Notes: generated from the sequence alone by a model not told the origin. A DNA stretch of 64,000 bases from Hirsutella rhossiliensis (GCF_020360975.1 NW_025408675.1:1-64000), one strand, 5' to 3'. Shown: positions 23,739-35,815, counted from the stretch's first letter. Program-made: numbers and translations.

Positions 23739-24067
23739 CGAGGACGTGTGGGAGATGCGTGGGTGCCTTTTTTATCTGGATTGTACTCGGCGCCCGAGCG
23801 AATAACAAAAGAAAGATAGAAAGTACTGTAGGAGAGAGCGAATAGGTGAGGAAGAAGAATCCAGGCAAAGGGGAAATGAGGACGACGATACTTTTCACCC
23901 GGCATGTACTTGCTCTAGTCCCTAAATGGCAGACGTACTAGAAGTATATTGTCTCACGCAGGCGCCCGGCGAGAGAATTCTTCGGCATTTTAAAAAGGGC
24001 CAATCCATTCAGTCCTCAGCAACAGCTGCACTCTTTGCAAAGCGGCATCCTCTTTTTGCAGTCACAT
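23739..24067. other. Intergenic, thioesterase promoter and MAK21 3' region
   Basis: About 330 bp with no gene seen; both flanking genes are on the minus strand. Confidence 0.4.
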
Positions 24068-27000
24068 CTAGACGCCCTCTTCCTCCCCTCCCAGCAACTC
24101 TGCGTAGTCGTCCACCGATGCAAACATAGGCAAGTCCCTGAGCGCCTTCCGCCGTGACCTCTTAGTCTTGGCCGTGTCTTCGTCCTTTGCTTCCTCCTCA
24201 TCGTCTTCGCCAACCGCCACCAGGCCGTCCGAGCTACCCTCGTCCCCGTCATCCTCCCCGTCCTCGTCCTCATCCTCCAGGTCGCTGTCGAAGGACAGAG
24301 CGGGAGACGAGCCGTCTTCCGAGCCCATGTCCAGATCGTCCAGGTCATCAAAGCCATCGTCTGACCCGTCTGCCTCAATGTCGGGCTGAGTCGACACCAG
24401 CGCCTCCCAGATCTCATCTTCGGCATTCTCATCATCCCCGTCGGCCGGCGCCTTGGCAAGCGGCTCCTTGGTATCCCTCGAAACGTGCTGGAAGTATTCG
24501 TGGAAGAAGATGTCTTCGGCAGCAACGTCCTCGACCTTCTTCTTCCAGAAAGTCGCCGAATTGAGGGGCGCCGTCGTGGCGCCTGCACCCTTGCTGCCCA
24601 GCCACACGTCGCCCAGATCCTTGGTCGCCCGCAGCGGTTGCATGATGGATACCCCACGTGCACCGTGTGTCGACTTTGGATTCTTATACACAAACTTGTC
24701 CAAGAAGCGGATGAGTGAATGACTCTCCAGATCTGGTTTTGGCATCTTTCGATCCTTGTCCAGTAACACAGCCGCAGAGACTTTGACAGATGGGTGAAAG
24801 TGCATTTGAGCAGGGACCTAGACAGCTCGTCAGATGATGAAGGCGTGAGTGCCAACTCGGCGTGAGCTTACCATTTCCCACAAGCAGCTTCTCTGGGCGT
24901 TGCTGTGTTCAGGGTTGCGCTTCCGCCCATCGTACATGCCCTGTTCCTTGGACTCGTCGTCGTCAAACACGGAAGTCTCCGGCTCGTCCACGAGAGTCGA
25001 CAGGTCAGGGAACGTTTGCCGAAGACTGGAAATGACGTAGAGGAGGCCGCAGATGAACGGAGGCTGATGTAGGCCTGCGATTTGCAGCATCCTCTTTGCA
25101 AAGGCCTTGACCCGTCGAACGTCGACATCGCTCTTCAGGGATCGGAGAAGCAGGTTGAGATAAAGCGCTTGCTTGGAAGACGTCACTAGCCGAGGGTCCA
25201 ACAGCGACTCGTAGAGCGTCCGGTAGAAGCGGTCCGTCGCCAGGTTCCTCGCCGATGCGAGATGCTGGATCAAGAGCAGAGCCTGGATGGCCGTGTTCAA
25301 GTTGGTCGAGTGCGCAATCTTGAAAAGCGTGTCGAGATGGTGTTCCATGCTGTTGATCAGTTAGCTCGGGTCTGGAGAAAACGGCTCCGTGTTGCACGTA
25401 CAAAGCGTCATTAGTCGTCACAAAGGGCGCAGCACGGTTGACGCCAGTCAAGATGGCCGACACAAGCTTGTCCGCAGCCTCAGTGTCCGGCACGGGCGGC
25501 TTCGGTGTCCCCGGCTTGCTATGTTTCTTTTCTACCGGTTTCCCCTGAACTTCCGGTTCGGTTTCCTGGTGCCCGCTTTGCGTCTTCAGAGTCGCCCGGC
25601 TTCATCTGCGCCGGGGTCTCGATGCCTCCAGTTTTCAGCAACGTCACAAACAGGTCGAAGTAGATGCGGATGAGCTCCTCGGCAACAGAGGGCTCCTTGC
25701 TGCTGAGGATGGTCTGGTTGAGGGTGTTGATTGCGCAATACCTGGATCGCGCGTCCTGAGAAGGGCGCAGGAGAATATCCTGTTCCACCATGCGGATGAC
25801 AATGGGCTTCATCCCAGGGTGAGAGACTTGCAGCTGCAATAGAAGATAGGAAGCGCGAGACGATATTTTGCGATCCCTGTCGCCCAGCTTGTTGACAAGA
25901 AGCTTGAGTAGGTTGGACTCCTGCTCGGGCTTTTCCTTGAGAAGGCCGTAAACAAAATCCACCGCCTTCATGCGCGAGTACTCGATCTCATCTGAACACC
26001 ACGATTCAAGCAACTGAATAATCTTGAAGTAGGTCTCCTTCAGCCAGTCCTCGTATATCCACGCAACCAGATGGGCTTCCGTGATCTTGCCAGGAAGCGG
26101 CTGGCCGGGAGACCATGTTTTAACCGACTTCCGCTGCAAAGTGCCCAGTCCGGGCTGGCTCTGAAAGGCTCGCAGGCGCCTGTCCGACGGAAGGAGAGTG
26201 CCCGGTCCGAACAAATCGACTAGGGCACCAATTGCACCAATCGCCTGAGCCCGACTCTTCTTGGAGGCCAGGTTCAGAAGGGCGTCGAGTGCGCGAATGT
26301 TATGGACTGGCGACTCCTGGACCGCCAACGTGAGGGCCGAAACTTTGTCGGTGAGGGTACCGGAGGACATGATGGTAGACAGAAACTTGTGTGACGAGGA
26401 AGCAAAGACACTGGTCCTGTACTTGGCCGTATCCTGCTCCAAAAGAGACTTGGCGTGCTTTTTGAGAGATTCGACAGAGGACGTAAAGGGGCCGAGCTGG
26501 TCAGACGTCGGACCAGGCAGCTTGCCTAGGCTGGCAGCATGCCATTCTGCCAGTGGCTCGAAAATCTGGTTAACCATGGTTAGTGGTCAGGGAGGCATTC
26601 CCTTGTTGCAATTTGCACTTACCATGCCCCCCGGCTTGCGATTGGCACCCCCATTGTCAGTCTCGGCCGGAGGCTCGTCAGCGTCGTCAGCGTCTTCGTC
26701 CTCTTCGTCTTCGTCTTCGTCTTCGTCTTCGTCCTGGATTTCCCCCTCATCACTGGCTTCTTGGGGTTCGAATTCGGCAAAGCCGAGCTCCTTAGACAGA
26801 GCTGCCAGCTCCTGCTTCAAGTTCTTATCAACCGAGCGCTTTGAATCCTGGGCGTAGTTCTCGTCGTCCGAGTCCACCTCGTTGATGAGTTCCAGGTCCT
26901 GCTCATCTCCTCCTAGCGCCTTGATTTCCGCCAGCAGCGCCGCCTGGTCGTCTTGGCGGTCCTTGGAGCCATCCTGAGGCGGTATGGCCTCGGACGCGCG

Positions 27001-27207
27001 CTGTCTCTTGGACTGCTGCTTGCTCGAAGCATTGGTGGGCGGCTTCTTTCGCTTGTGATCGTTGGCGCTCAGGCTCTTGTCAAGCTTGGACGTGAGCTTG
27101 GCGAGCGCGCCTTCATCGAAGCCTTTGGGCTCGTTGGAGGGCTGAGCGCCCTTGATTTTTTTCTTCGGCTCCTTAGGCATCGATTCGGCTCTTGAGCTGG
27201 GAGACAT
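24068..27207 (-). CDS. MAK21: Ribosome biogenesis factor Mak21/Noc1 (CBF/Mak21 family)
   Basis: Nucleolar factor needed for 60S pre-ribosome assembly and export, acting with Noc2. Exons on the minus strand: 26623-27207, 25402-26565, 24872-25349 and 24068-24817. The N-terminus is basic (MPKEPKKKIKGAQ, RKKPPTNASSKQQSKRQR), followed by a long acidic run of D and E near residues 165-180. The CBF/Mak21 body includes EWHAASLGKLPGP, AHLVAWIYEDWLKETYF, EYSRMKAVDFVYGLLKEKP, MEHHLDTLFKIAHSTNLNT, PFICGLLYVISSLRQTFP and HPSVKVSAAVLL. The tail is again very acidic and ends DDYAELLGGEEEGV. I prefer the start at 27207 (A at -3) over the ATG at 27180. One extra base (or two missing) near 25570 must be allowed to join SEDAK to KPGTPKPPVPDTEAADKLV; with it the length is exactly 992 codons including stop. 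Confidence 0.9.
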
Positions 27208-27478
27208 TGTGCTTCGACAACTTTTAAGGTGGGACTTTGCCGACCTTGTGAACTTTTTTCGACGGCCTTATCGCCTTATCGCCATCCCACCTGGGCGCTT
27301 GGCGCGGTTGGTGCGGCTCTGCCACGCGCCTGTGACGCTTCACCTTCAACGGCCATGCGACAGCTTGGCCAGTATCTCACTGGGGGCGCTCAATGGCTTA
27401 ATGGAAATATTCATTTGGCGGCGCGAATTGACACTCGGCGCGACGTCACCATCACCCAACAATGATCTGCCTTCGAAG
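27208..27478. promoter_or_regulatory. Bidirectional promoter, MAK21 / prolyl-tRNA synthetase
   Basis: Only 271 bp separate the two divergent start codons, so both promoters must share this stretch. No specific factor site is claimed. Confidence 0.6.
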
Positions 27479-29512
27479 ATGTGTCATGGGAGAAGCAGCC
27501 TCAAGCACCAAACTAGAGCCTTTTCGCGTTCAAGCGCATCCCTTCGGCCCCGGTCGGTCCTGTCAGGAATATGGCTCCCTACAGGCGGCTTGGCAGCGAC
27601 AGAAGTGGAATGTGAGAACTGATTGCCCGGCTTGCTCTTTGAATCTGCTTCACTGACATACTCCAGCCGGACATGGAAAACTCGTTCGTGCGGGCTTCGT
27701 GCGGCAAGTGAGTTGATAGCCAGAGAGTGGAACCATGGACAAGTGTGCTCATTCCGTCGTCAAAGGCCCAATCAGGCATCTTCCAGATGCTTCCACTTGG
27801 GCTACGAGTGCAACAGAAGATCGAGGCCCTGCTTGACAGGCACATGCAATCGATAGGTACGCCGCGGCCTCCTTGGACACTGCGCCCCAGATCTTAACCA
27901 CGCATCTTGCAGGAGCCTCGCGCCTCGCCCTTTCAGCCATAACGTCCGAGGAGCTGTGGCGAAAGAGCGGTCGACTAGAACATGTCTCGCCAGAGGTTGG
28001 TTTGGTCCTTGCTTTCTCCTTGTCCGAGATGTGCTGACCCTTTGCAGCTCTTTCGATTGACTGACCGTAGAAAGGTCCCGCTCATGTTGTCCCCGACTCA
28101 TGAGGAAGAAATCACGACGCTTGTGGCGGGGACAAGACTGTCCAACAAGGACCTTCCACTGCGGCTGTATCAGACAAGTGAGTTCGTCCGTCCTTTAAGC
28201 TGTGCAGTGGATGCCGACTGACATTCATGTGTCAGCCCGAAAGTACCGAGACGAGATGCGTCCACGTCACGGTCTATTACGGTCCAGAGAGTTTGTAATG
28301 AAGGATCTGTACACCTTTGACACGTCAGTGGAAGCCGCCGTCGACACTTATCGGGAGGTTTCTGGCGCCTACCGGGCTTTCTTTGCCGACTTGAAGCTTC
28401 CCATGTTGGTGGCTGAAGCAAGCTCCGGAAATATGGGCGGCGACCACAGTCACGAGTATCACCTAACTAATCCCATCGGGGAAGACACGGTCGTGACTTG
28501 CAGCAGCTGCGGATATACTGCGAGCGACCAAGTTGCAATGTCGCGGCCGCCGTCTAGGGAACAACGACGAGCAAACGAAGAGACGGCGTCGGCTGACTTT
28601 TGCGTTTGGCGAGGCATCACCAGAGATCGCAAAACGCTGGTCAATGCGTGGTATCCCCGGCATGGGGATTCCTCGGCGGATGCAGACATCAACATTCACG
28701 CCGTGGAAAAGGCAGTTCCCGAGCTGGACACAAGCATCAGCGACCCACTCCGGTTCCTGAGCGAGGCTCGGGGCACTGAAGCAGATACTCCCCCGGCGAC
28801 ATTTGGAGTGGTGAATGTTGTCGACTCAAGGCTAGCACCCGCTTTTGCCAGGCTCCAAACGCAGCTTCCCATAATACCAGCTGGGTTGGGGGATGTCTCG
28901 GCGAGTCAGTCCGTGGTGATGGCGGCATCATCGGGTGAAGCCCTGAGTCTTGTGCGACTAGCAGACGGGGACGGCTGCCCTCGATGCGAGGATGGACATC
29001 TGCGGATCCAGCGCGCTCTGGAACTGGGCCACACTTTCTACCTGGGCACTCGCTACTCGGAGCCTCTGGGGCTGACCATCAACGGTCCCCGAGGGCCCAT
29101 GGCAGTCCAAATGGGCTGCTATGGGCTGGGCATCTCGCGCATATTCGGGGCCGTGGCCGAGCACCTTGCCGACGACAAAGGCCTCAACTGGCCCCGCGCA
29201 ATTGCCCCGTTCGAAGTCGCCGTGATCCCGTCTTCCGACGTGACTGCCGAAGCCCGAGACTTTTACGACATGCTCGCGGGTCAAGGATCGTGGGGCGCCG
29301 GGCTCGACGTTGTCCTGGACGATCGCAAGGCGTCGTTTGGGTGGAAGATGAAGGATGCCGACACCATTGGCTTCCCCGTTATTGTTGTGCTGGGGCGAGC
29401 GTGGAGGGAAAAGGGGGTGTGCGAGGTGCAGTGCAGGCGCCTCGGTGTAAAGGAGGGCGTGTCCGCCGAGGAGGTCGGCATCCGTGTCATGGGCCTGCTG
29501 TCGCAGCTGTAG
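27479..29512 (+). CDS. AIM10: Prolyl-tRNA synthetase, mitochondrial (bacterial type)
   Basis: Class II aminoacyl-tRNA synthetase charging mitochondrial tRNA-Pro. Six exons: 27479-27611, 27667-27707, 27766-27856, 27913-27995, 28048-28177, 28236-29512; 584 residues, every junction in frame and no break. The N-terminus MCHGRSSLKHQTRAFSRSS is basic and serine-rich, as expected for a mitochondrial presequence. Catalytic motifs are clear: LSPTHEEEITTLV, motif 2 in YRDEMRPRHGLLRSREF and MKDLYTFD, MGGDHSHEYH, the CSSCGY pair, and motif 3 in MGCYGLGISRIFGAVAEH. The C-terminal anticodon-binding domain begins near INWPRAIAPFEVAVIP-like sequence at 29185 and includes DDRKASFGWKMKDAD. The domain order matches bacterial ProS without the full editing insertion. 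Yeast AIM10 is the named counterpart; the symbol is by homology only. Confidence 0.95.
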
Positions 29513-29895
29513 GGCTCAAATACACATGCCGTGTCGTTGTCGTGATGGTTGGCTGGCAACCTTGCGTGCATCTACAGGTCGGAGTTTATCACATCAACTG
29601 TCTGAGAAGCCACGCTCAATCGGACCTTTCTGGATTCAAAACTCGGAACACTTGAAAGTCGCGTTCTATCGTAACATGTAAATTTGTGCTGCGACTTGGG
29701 TGCTGTTTGGCCTGCTGCATTTTGCAACTCGCCCACCGAACCGCCCCCACCAAGCGGAAGAGTACGTGCGTTGAGGGGCACTTAAACTGCTGCTGTCCTC
29801 GCTCACTCTCATTCGGCCCTCTTCCATCAACCAACCTGCGACCCTGAGTTCAGGCACAAAACCGCACCCGTGCCCGCTCGCCCTCCCGGCTGAAG
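29513..29895. other. Intergenic, prolyl-tRNA synthetase to prefoldin
   Basis: About 380 bp with no gene; both neighbours run on the plus strand. It should carry the 3' end of one and the promoter of the other. Confidence 0.45.
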
Positions 29896-30625
29896 ATGTC
29901 TGGCGAACGCGAGACAAGTGCGAGTCCCCCAATGCGACGCGCCGCCCCACGCTGACTGCAGCGCACCCAGTCAACCTCGACACCCTCGAGCCTCAGCAGC
30001 TCGCGCAGGTCAAGAAGCAGCTCGACGAGGAGCTCGAGCATCTGACCCAGTCGTACGCCCAGCTGCACGGCGCCCAGGGCAAGTTCAAGGACTGCCTGCA
30101 ATGCGTCCATGGCCGCTCGGCGGCTTCCGACGGTGCGTTCCTGTTTCCCAGGGACCCAAAGACGGACGAGGCCCCCTTTTCTTGTCCTCCCTGCAAGGAA
30201 CCAAGGCGCGGAGCTGAGACTCGTGTTGACAGGTCAAAACTCGGTCCTGGTCCCCTTGACCAACTCGCTCTACGTCCGCGGCGAGCTCGCAAACTCGGAT
30301 GCCGTCTTGGTGGACGTCGGCACCGGCTTCTTGGTGGAAAAGGTGCGTCTTTCGTGCCACTGCGTGTGCTTGTGCGCTGCTGACCTGCCTCTAGAAACTC
30401 AAGTCGGCAGAGCAATTCTACGAGGGCAAGGTGCAGGAGCTCACGAACAGCCTCAAGGAGCTTGAGGCAATCGTGCAACGAAAACAGGCAAACGTGAGAT
30501 CCGTGGAAGAAGGTAGGGCTCTATCACGTTCACCTTCAGTGTCCTCATGCTTACGCCACCCCCCAACAGTTCTGGGGCAAAAGCTCATGGCTGCGCAAAG
30601 CCCCCAAGCTTCGGTAGCTGGATAA
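29896..30625 (+). CDS. GIM5: Prefoldin subunit 5
   Basis: Alpha-class subunit of the hexameric prefoldin chaperone, which hands unfolded actin and tubulin to the CCT chaperonin in the cytosol. Five exons: 29896-29917, 29971-30132, 30233-30342, 30395-30512, 30570-30625; 155 residues, all in frame. Spliced start is MSGERETINLDTLEPQQLA. The first coiled coil (VKKQLDEELEHLTQSYAQL) is followed by the beta-hairpin core NSVLVPLTNSLYVRGEL and VLVDVGTGFLVEK, then the second coiled coil (AEQFYEGKVQELTNSLKEL). Length and alpha-prefoldin architecture fit exactly. It is convergent with the next gene, 125 bp between stops. Confidence 0.95.
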
Positions 30626-30750
30626 CGAATGTGGGAGCAAGCGGGCCGCACGCAATTCAAGCGACAACGATAGCGTTGAATGTGCAATCATGTTTAGATA
30701 CATCAGTCTAGACTAGACGTGTACGCCTGCTGCATCACCTCGTCGGTCGA

Positions 30751-32443
30751 CTACGCCTCCTTCTGGGGCATGTTCGCGTCCCAGTCCACTCCACCCAACG
30801 CAGCCTGAATCTTGACGACATGCTGCAGAAACTCCAGAAATCGGTCTTCTAGGCTGGCGTCACCTCCCGGCCAAATATTTCGAAGCCCTTCGCCCCAATA
30901 TTTCCTTCGCTCACCCGGGCTGACGTTGTTGATTGCTTCACTCCAGTGCTTTCCGTAAAACTCTATTCCCCACCAAGTCTCTGGCTCTCGGTGCGTCATC
31001 ATCTGAGGCCATGCCTGAGAGACACTGATCTCGACGAGGAACGGAGTGTCGCGAAACGGCAGGAGAACCGAAGTTTTCAGTATGGTTTCCTCAACCTCGT
31101 CGCCACCTGGCCGTGTCAGGACCAGACGTGGTGATTGCATCGAGGCTTTGTTGTCCTCCGCCCCCTGAGAGGTCAGTTTGAGTCTTTCCATGATGCCCCG
31201 GAGGTCAGCCGGAATGCTTGCTGTCGACTCGCATGAGTCGACCTGAAGATTCCAGTCAAGTTGCCTGGGACGAGTGAGCCAGTGCCAGACAAGACCGGTA
31301 ACGTTGGGGCCTACATGTCGGGTGCGGCCACCGTCCAGTTCAAGCGAGGCCATTTCTCGCGCCTGATGATCCTGGCTGCAGACAGCTGTAGTTCCGGATG
31401 CTTGCCTGTTGGCGCCTGCGTGGTTGCCACAAGCTCTTGGTCTCGGACTTTGAGGAATACAGTGCACCGACGGGGCACTCCGTCTATTCCAACGCCAAGG
31501 ATTCCCACCACAGGGTTCTGCAAGTGCTGTACTACTTTGTAGGCATGGTGGACATCGGATAGGCTGGGGGCCTGTTAATCTAGAAAACTCGCGGCTCTCT
31601 CGCCGGTCCATAACTCACCGAGAAATCAGGCTGGCACCGCCGCGGATAGAGTACTGAGGGATCATTTTGGAGAAGTCGGCATAAGACATGTTCTGGCCCA
31701 GGCCCTTCTTTCTCTGGCGCACTTCCAGGCGGCCAATGTTGACGCGCATCCTGAGGTCGGCTCCCAAGGCACGCAGGATATCTGTCGACGGGACGAGACT
31801 GGCCTGAAGCTGATGGCAGAGGTCCTTGGCAACGGCCGCGATATCTCCACGCGTGGCCTTTACAGTTAGAACATGGGGACGCGAGTTCAATTCGACCTTG
31901 ACAAGGGCGTCCTTGGGGGCGTTGGCAGGTTCCTGGACCAAGAAGCGCGTAGTCAAGTTTTCGCTCGACAGTCTCATGTCGTGAATGCACCAGTTAATGT
32001 CCTTTATGGCTTCCTGCAGCCGCGTGATGTGCTTGCTGCGAAGCTCGAACACGTTGGGCTGGACTCGCGTGATCCAAACCTTGTGCTTCTTGCGAACATC
32101 GTTGAGTGCAGTGGGATCGTCTAGGCCGCGAGGAAGCATGTGTTTTCCTGGAATCACCAGGGTGGCCTGCACTCGAGTCAATCGATGGCGACTTGTCAAC
32201 CAGCCGCATGTCCAGATATACCTCCAACAGGTCCGGCTCAGTGGGAGGGGGGCCCAAGTGTGCTTCTTCAGCAGCGGCCACGGCTGCCTGCCGCTTCGCG
32301 TCCATTTGATATTTGGCAGTGCCCATTGTCGCTTGCTTGCCGAAAGCTTTTTTGCTTCGCTCGGCATCCTGCCGCTGAGGCTGCGCCCAAGGTCGGTCGC
32401 CTTGACGGGGCGGCGGCCCAGAACTTGCCTGGCCTCTTTTCAT
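30751..32443 (-). CDS. Conserved fungal protein, DUF7905-like C-terminus
   Basis: Exons on the minus strand: 31619-32443 and 30751-31563, joined by an intron giving SLISRLSDVHHAYKVVQHL. The N-terminus is basic and Q/P-rich (MKRGQASSGPPPRQGDRPW), then AKYQMDAKRQAAVAAAEEA and a middle domain (HKVWITRVQPNVFELRSKH, RLQEAIKDINWCIHDMRLS). The C-terminal part contains HREPETWWGIEFYGKHW, SPGERRKYWGEGLRNIWPG and RFLEFLQHVVKIQAALGG, which I associate, with moderate confidence, with the fungal DUF7905 domain. Two single-base shifts are needed, near 32170 (SPSID to RVQATLVIPG) and near 31315 (WTVAAPDM to GPNVTGLVWHW; one missing base). The open frame upstream of 32443 continues to 32764 but its composition is not protein-like. 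Function unknown; RNA binding is only a guess. Confidence 0.65.
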
Positions 32444-33449
32444 GGCCGACACTGCTTCAGCTCCGCTGGCTGTCTTCGGTTGGGTGTGGGAGCTCTGGAG
32501 GATGACGGGGGCGTGATTTGACAGTGCAAAGTGAGGTCGAGGATGGAAGTTGGGCTGTGTTGCGGCAACCGTGCAGAGGGAGAGGGAAAGTGTGGAGGGA
32601 GGCGACCAAGTCACTTTTTTGGTGCCTGAACAGTAAGATGCCAAAGTTATGTGCCTAGGAAGGAAGTGCTCAAACGGGGCTTCCTCGAACATAGGGGCAG
32701 GTACGGGGGTAAGCAAGCGAGATAGCTCTTCCTGCCTATATTTAGAGAAGGGCTCAGGAGTCAAGGCTGTATTCTTAAGCGCCCAGTTAGTATGCTGGTA
32801 TCGTAGAAGAGACGAGTAAACCGTCTCTACCTCTATACAGGTAGCCGAGAAAGGCGATTCTGTATAATACTAGTGCCTCTTGCGGCCGGCCATACCGCTA
32901 GAAATGTTTGTATAGGTGGTATTGACTATTGACTGTAGGCCAGTAGGAGTATACAGGATGCTCTGTCATCACAGCTGCCGCCTATTTGCGTTCTCATTCT
33001 CCGAATTCCAGAGGCCCAGTCTATAGATAGAATCCGTTTGCAGTTCTATGCCAAGGCATTGCCATGTCCGCCGTTTTATTATTGATGCTAGTTGAGTAGT
33101 TTCAAGTTTGTCACGGGAGCAGAGTGAGAACACTGTAAGTTGTAATGCGTAAACGGCAAGAATTCATTTGACACCCCCTGCCGGCCGTGATGTAGGTACG
33201 CCTTTCTTCTCTGGGTTTCCATCGACTCACTGAGAGCTGGCACCTGCAACCCTCAAAGCCCAAGTTCACAGCTCGAACTTCTCCAAGTCCAAACGTCCAT
33301 GGTACGTACCTTGGGCGATACCTTACCCATCTCGGTGAGCGGCTTGCTGAGTCATTCATCATTCACCCACCGTCCCGGAACGCGTCTCCCGCGACGCGTT
33401 ATAATGACAAAGTGACGGACCAAACTGTCGCACGCAACCATCACCCGTC
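32444..33449. other. Divergent intergenic region with a low-GC segment
   Basis: About 1 kb between the DUF7905-like gene and ORC1. From about 32640 to 33140 the composition is clearly more AT-rich than the flanks; a hand count of 32761-32880 gives 54 G+C in 120. Two ACGCGT elements lie at its ORC1 end. No coding sequence recognised. Confidence 0.55.
33380..33399 (+). promoter_or_regulatory. Paired MCB (MluI cell-cycle box) elements upstream of ORC1
   Basis: ACGCGT occurs at 33380-33385 and again at 33394-33399, 14 bp apart, 51-70 bp upstream of the ORC1 start codon. ACGCGT is the established core site of the MBF (Mbp1-Swi6) G1/S transcription factor in fungi. Placement before a replication-initiation gene makes function plausible; single copies elsewhere in the window show that the hexamer alone is not proof. 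Confidence 0.6.
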
Positions 33450-35815
33450 ATGGCGCCGCGTAACCCCACGAGACGAGCCGCCGAGCCGCAGCACGTCCGC
33501 CGCAAGCACGCCGCCCCCGGCACCGCCCTCGAGGACTCGGACGAGGAGGCGCTGGGAAGCGACGACCTGCCGTGGGAATGGATCTACAACGTCGAGGAGC
33601 CGGCGCACGACGATGACGGCGACGACGGCGGCGGCGAGGGCGACAGGAAGAGGAGGAAGGTGTCGGGCAGCAAGATCGTCGGCGCGCGCATGGGCAGCCT
33701 CCAGTGCCGCGTCGGGGATTGCGTGCTCCTCAAGGCGGACGGGTCCAACGACGCTTGGGTGGCCATTATTTGCGAGTTCATCGATGGCGATGCCGACGGC
33801 GACATGGCTGCCAACTTTATGTGGTTCTCGACCGAGAAGGAGATTCGAAACAGGAACAAGAAGCGCAACGATTTCTACTGGGTACTACTACCCCGACCAC
33901 ACCCTCCCTCGCGGGCTTCTATCAAGACTAACCCCGGGCCCGACACCAGAACGAGCTCTACATTTCGCCTTCCTGGGACGTCAACCCCCTTGCTTCCATC
34001 AACGGCAAGGCTAAGGTCATGTCACTCGAGGCCTTTCTCAAAAAGTTCCCCTCAGGCAAGGTGGCGCGCCATCTCCCCGACTTTGGCAGGACCTTCATCT
34101 GCCGACGGGGCTGCAACACCCGCACGGCCACGTATACGGACGAGTTCGTCTGGGAGGACATCTACCGCGGCGGGGACGACGTCTTCGACCTGATTGAGCG
34201 CACAGAGCAAGACACAAAGGCCGTGCGCAGGCGCCGCAAGCCCCGGAGCCAGTCGCCGCACGAGGATGCTTACCTACCCCCTCCCAAGACGCCGACAAAG
34301 CCCGCGCCCCGGCCAGCCGCGACGCCCCAGTCCAAGAAGAGGTATGCGACGCGCTCCCCCACCCTGCGGAGAAGGTAAGGCTTCCTTGCTGACCATGCAC
34401 CAGGAGCGCTGCCAAAAGGCTCGAATTCACCCCCTTGGCGACTCGCAAACTCTCGCCGAGCAATGTCCAATCATCCCCCTTTCAAATCGCACGCTCCCGC
34501 CTCCATGTCTCGTCCGTACCAGCCTGCCTCCCGTGCCGCGAAGGCGAATTTTCTCTCGTCTACTCGCACCTTGAGGCGGCCATTGGCGAGGGCACTGGCA
34601 ACTGCATCTACATATCCGGCACGCCGGGCACGGGCAAGACCGCCACCGTGCGCGAGGTCATCGCCCGGCTAGAGGAGGCCGTCGGCTCGGACGAGCTGGA
34701 CGACTTCATTTTTGTCGAGATCAACGGCATGAAAATCACCGATCCGCACCAGTCCTACACGCTGCTGTGGGAGGCCCTCAAAGGCCAACGCGCAAGTCCG
34801 TCGCAGGCCCTGGATCTTCTTGAGCGCGAGTTTAGCAATCCCAGTCCGCGGCGCATTCCCTGCGTCGTCTTGATGGACGAGCTTGACCAGCTCGTCACTA
34901 AAAACCAGGCCGTCATGTACAACTTCTTCAACTGGCCTACGCTACGGCACAGTCGGCTCATCGTCCTTGCGGTAGCCAACACCATGGATTTGCCCGAGCG
35001 GACGTTGAGCAACAAAATCAGCAGTCGTCTGGGTACGTCACGTCAATTGGTAGTCGAGGCTTCGTATATATACCAGGGTCCGAGCTGACAAGAATTCTCC
35101 CTTAGGCCTCACACGCATCACCTTTCCGGGCTACACACACGATCAACTCATGAAAATCATCCAGTCACGTCTCGAGGGCGTGCCCGGCGATGTTGTAGAC
35201 CCGGACGCGGTTCAGTTCGCCAGCCGCAAAGTCGCCGCCGTCAGCGGCGACGCCCGAAGAGCCCTCGACATCTGCCGCCGCGCCGTCGAGCTCGCCGAGG
35301 GCGACGCCCAAGGCGACCCTCAGACACCGAGCAAATCGGGATCCCACAACCAAGCGCGGCGCGGGCGAGTCACCATAGCCACCGTCAAAAAGGCCATCAA
35401 CGAGGCAACCACCAATCCCGTCCAGCAACACCTTCGCAGCCTCCCGCTCATGTCAAAGCTCATCATGGCGGCGCTGCTGCTGCGGAACCGAAGGACCGGC
35501 CTCGTGGAGACGACGTTTGGGGATACTCTGGATGAGCTGCAACGAGCAACAGCCCATTCCGCGCCGACGAACCCTGGTATGGCCATGATCCTCGGCGACG
35601 GCTCAAAAGGGACTCCAGGGACGGGTCGTCGGATCGTGAGCAGGCCCCGCTATGTTCACACTGCAGCTCTAGACCTTGTGGGCGCCGGGTTGGTGCACTT
35701 GGAGGCCCATCGGGCCGAGAGATCTAGCAAGCTGCGGCTTGCAATAGCCGACGACGAAGTAAAGATGGCTCTCCGTGATGACGGAGAGCTCAAGTCCATG
35801 GGTATTGGGATATGA
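33450..35815 (+). CDS. ORC1: Origin recognition complex subunit 1
   Basis: Largest ORC subunit, the ATPase that marks replication origins and loads MCM with Cdc6. Four exons: 33450-33881, 33950-34341, 34404-35032, 35106-35815; 720 residues, in frame throughout. The N-terminal BAH domain (about residues 50-210) includes VGDCVLLKADGSNDAWVAI, NELYISPSWDVNP, GRTFICRRGCNTRT and FVWEDIYRGGDDV. A basic linker follows (RRRRKPRSQSPHEDAY, ATPQSKKRSAAKRL). The AAA+ module has Walker A GTPGTGKT at about 347-354, Walker B in CVVLMDELDQL at about 428-437, and sensor-type AVANTMDLPERTLSNKISSRLG. The lid and winged-helix region continue with DARRALDICRRAVELAEG and LVGAGLVHLEAHRAERSS. The protein is shorter than many ORC1s, mainly in the linker. 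Two MCB sites lie just upstream. It is convergent with PRP46, 95 bp between stops. Confidence 0.95.

Noticed and set aside
22876..23805. Plus-strand open frame of 309 codons
   Set aside because: Antisense of the mitochondrial thioesterase, whose exons give a recognisable protein with normal introns.
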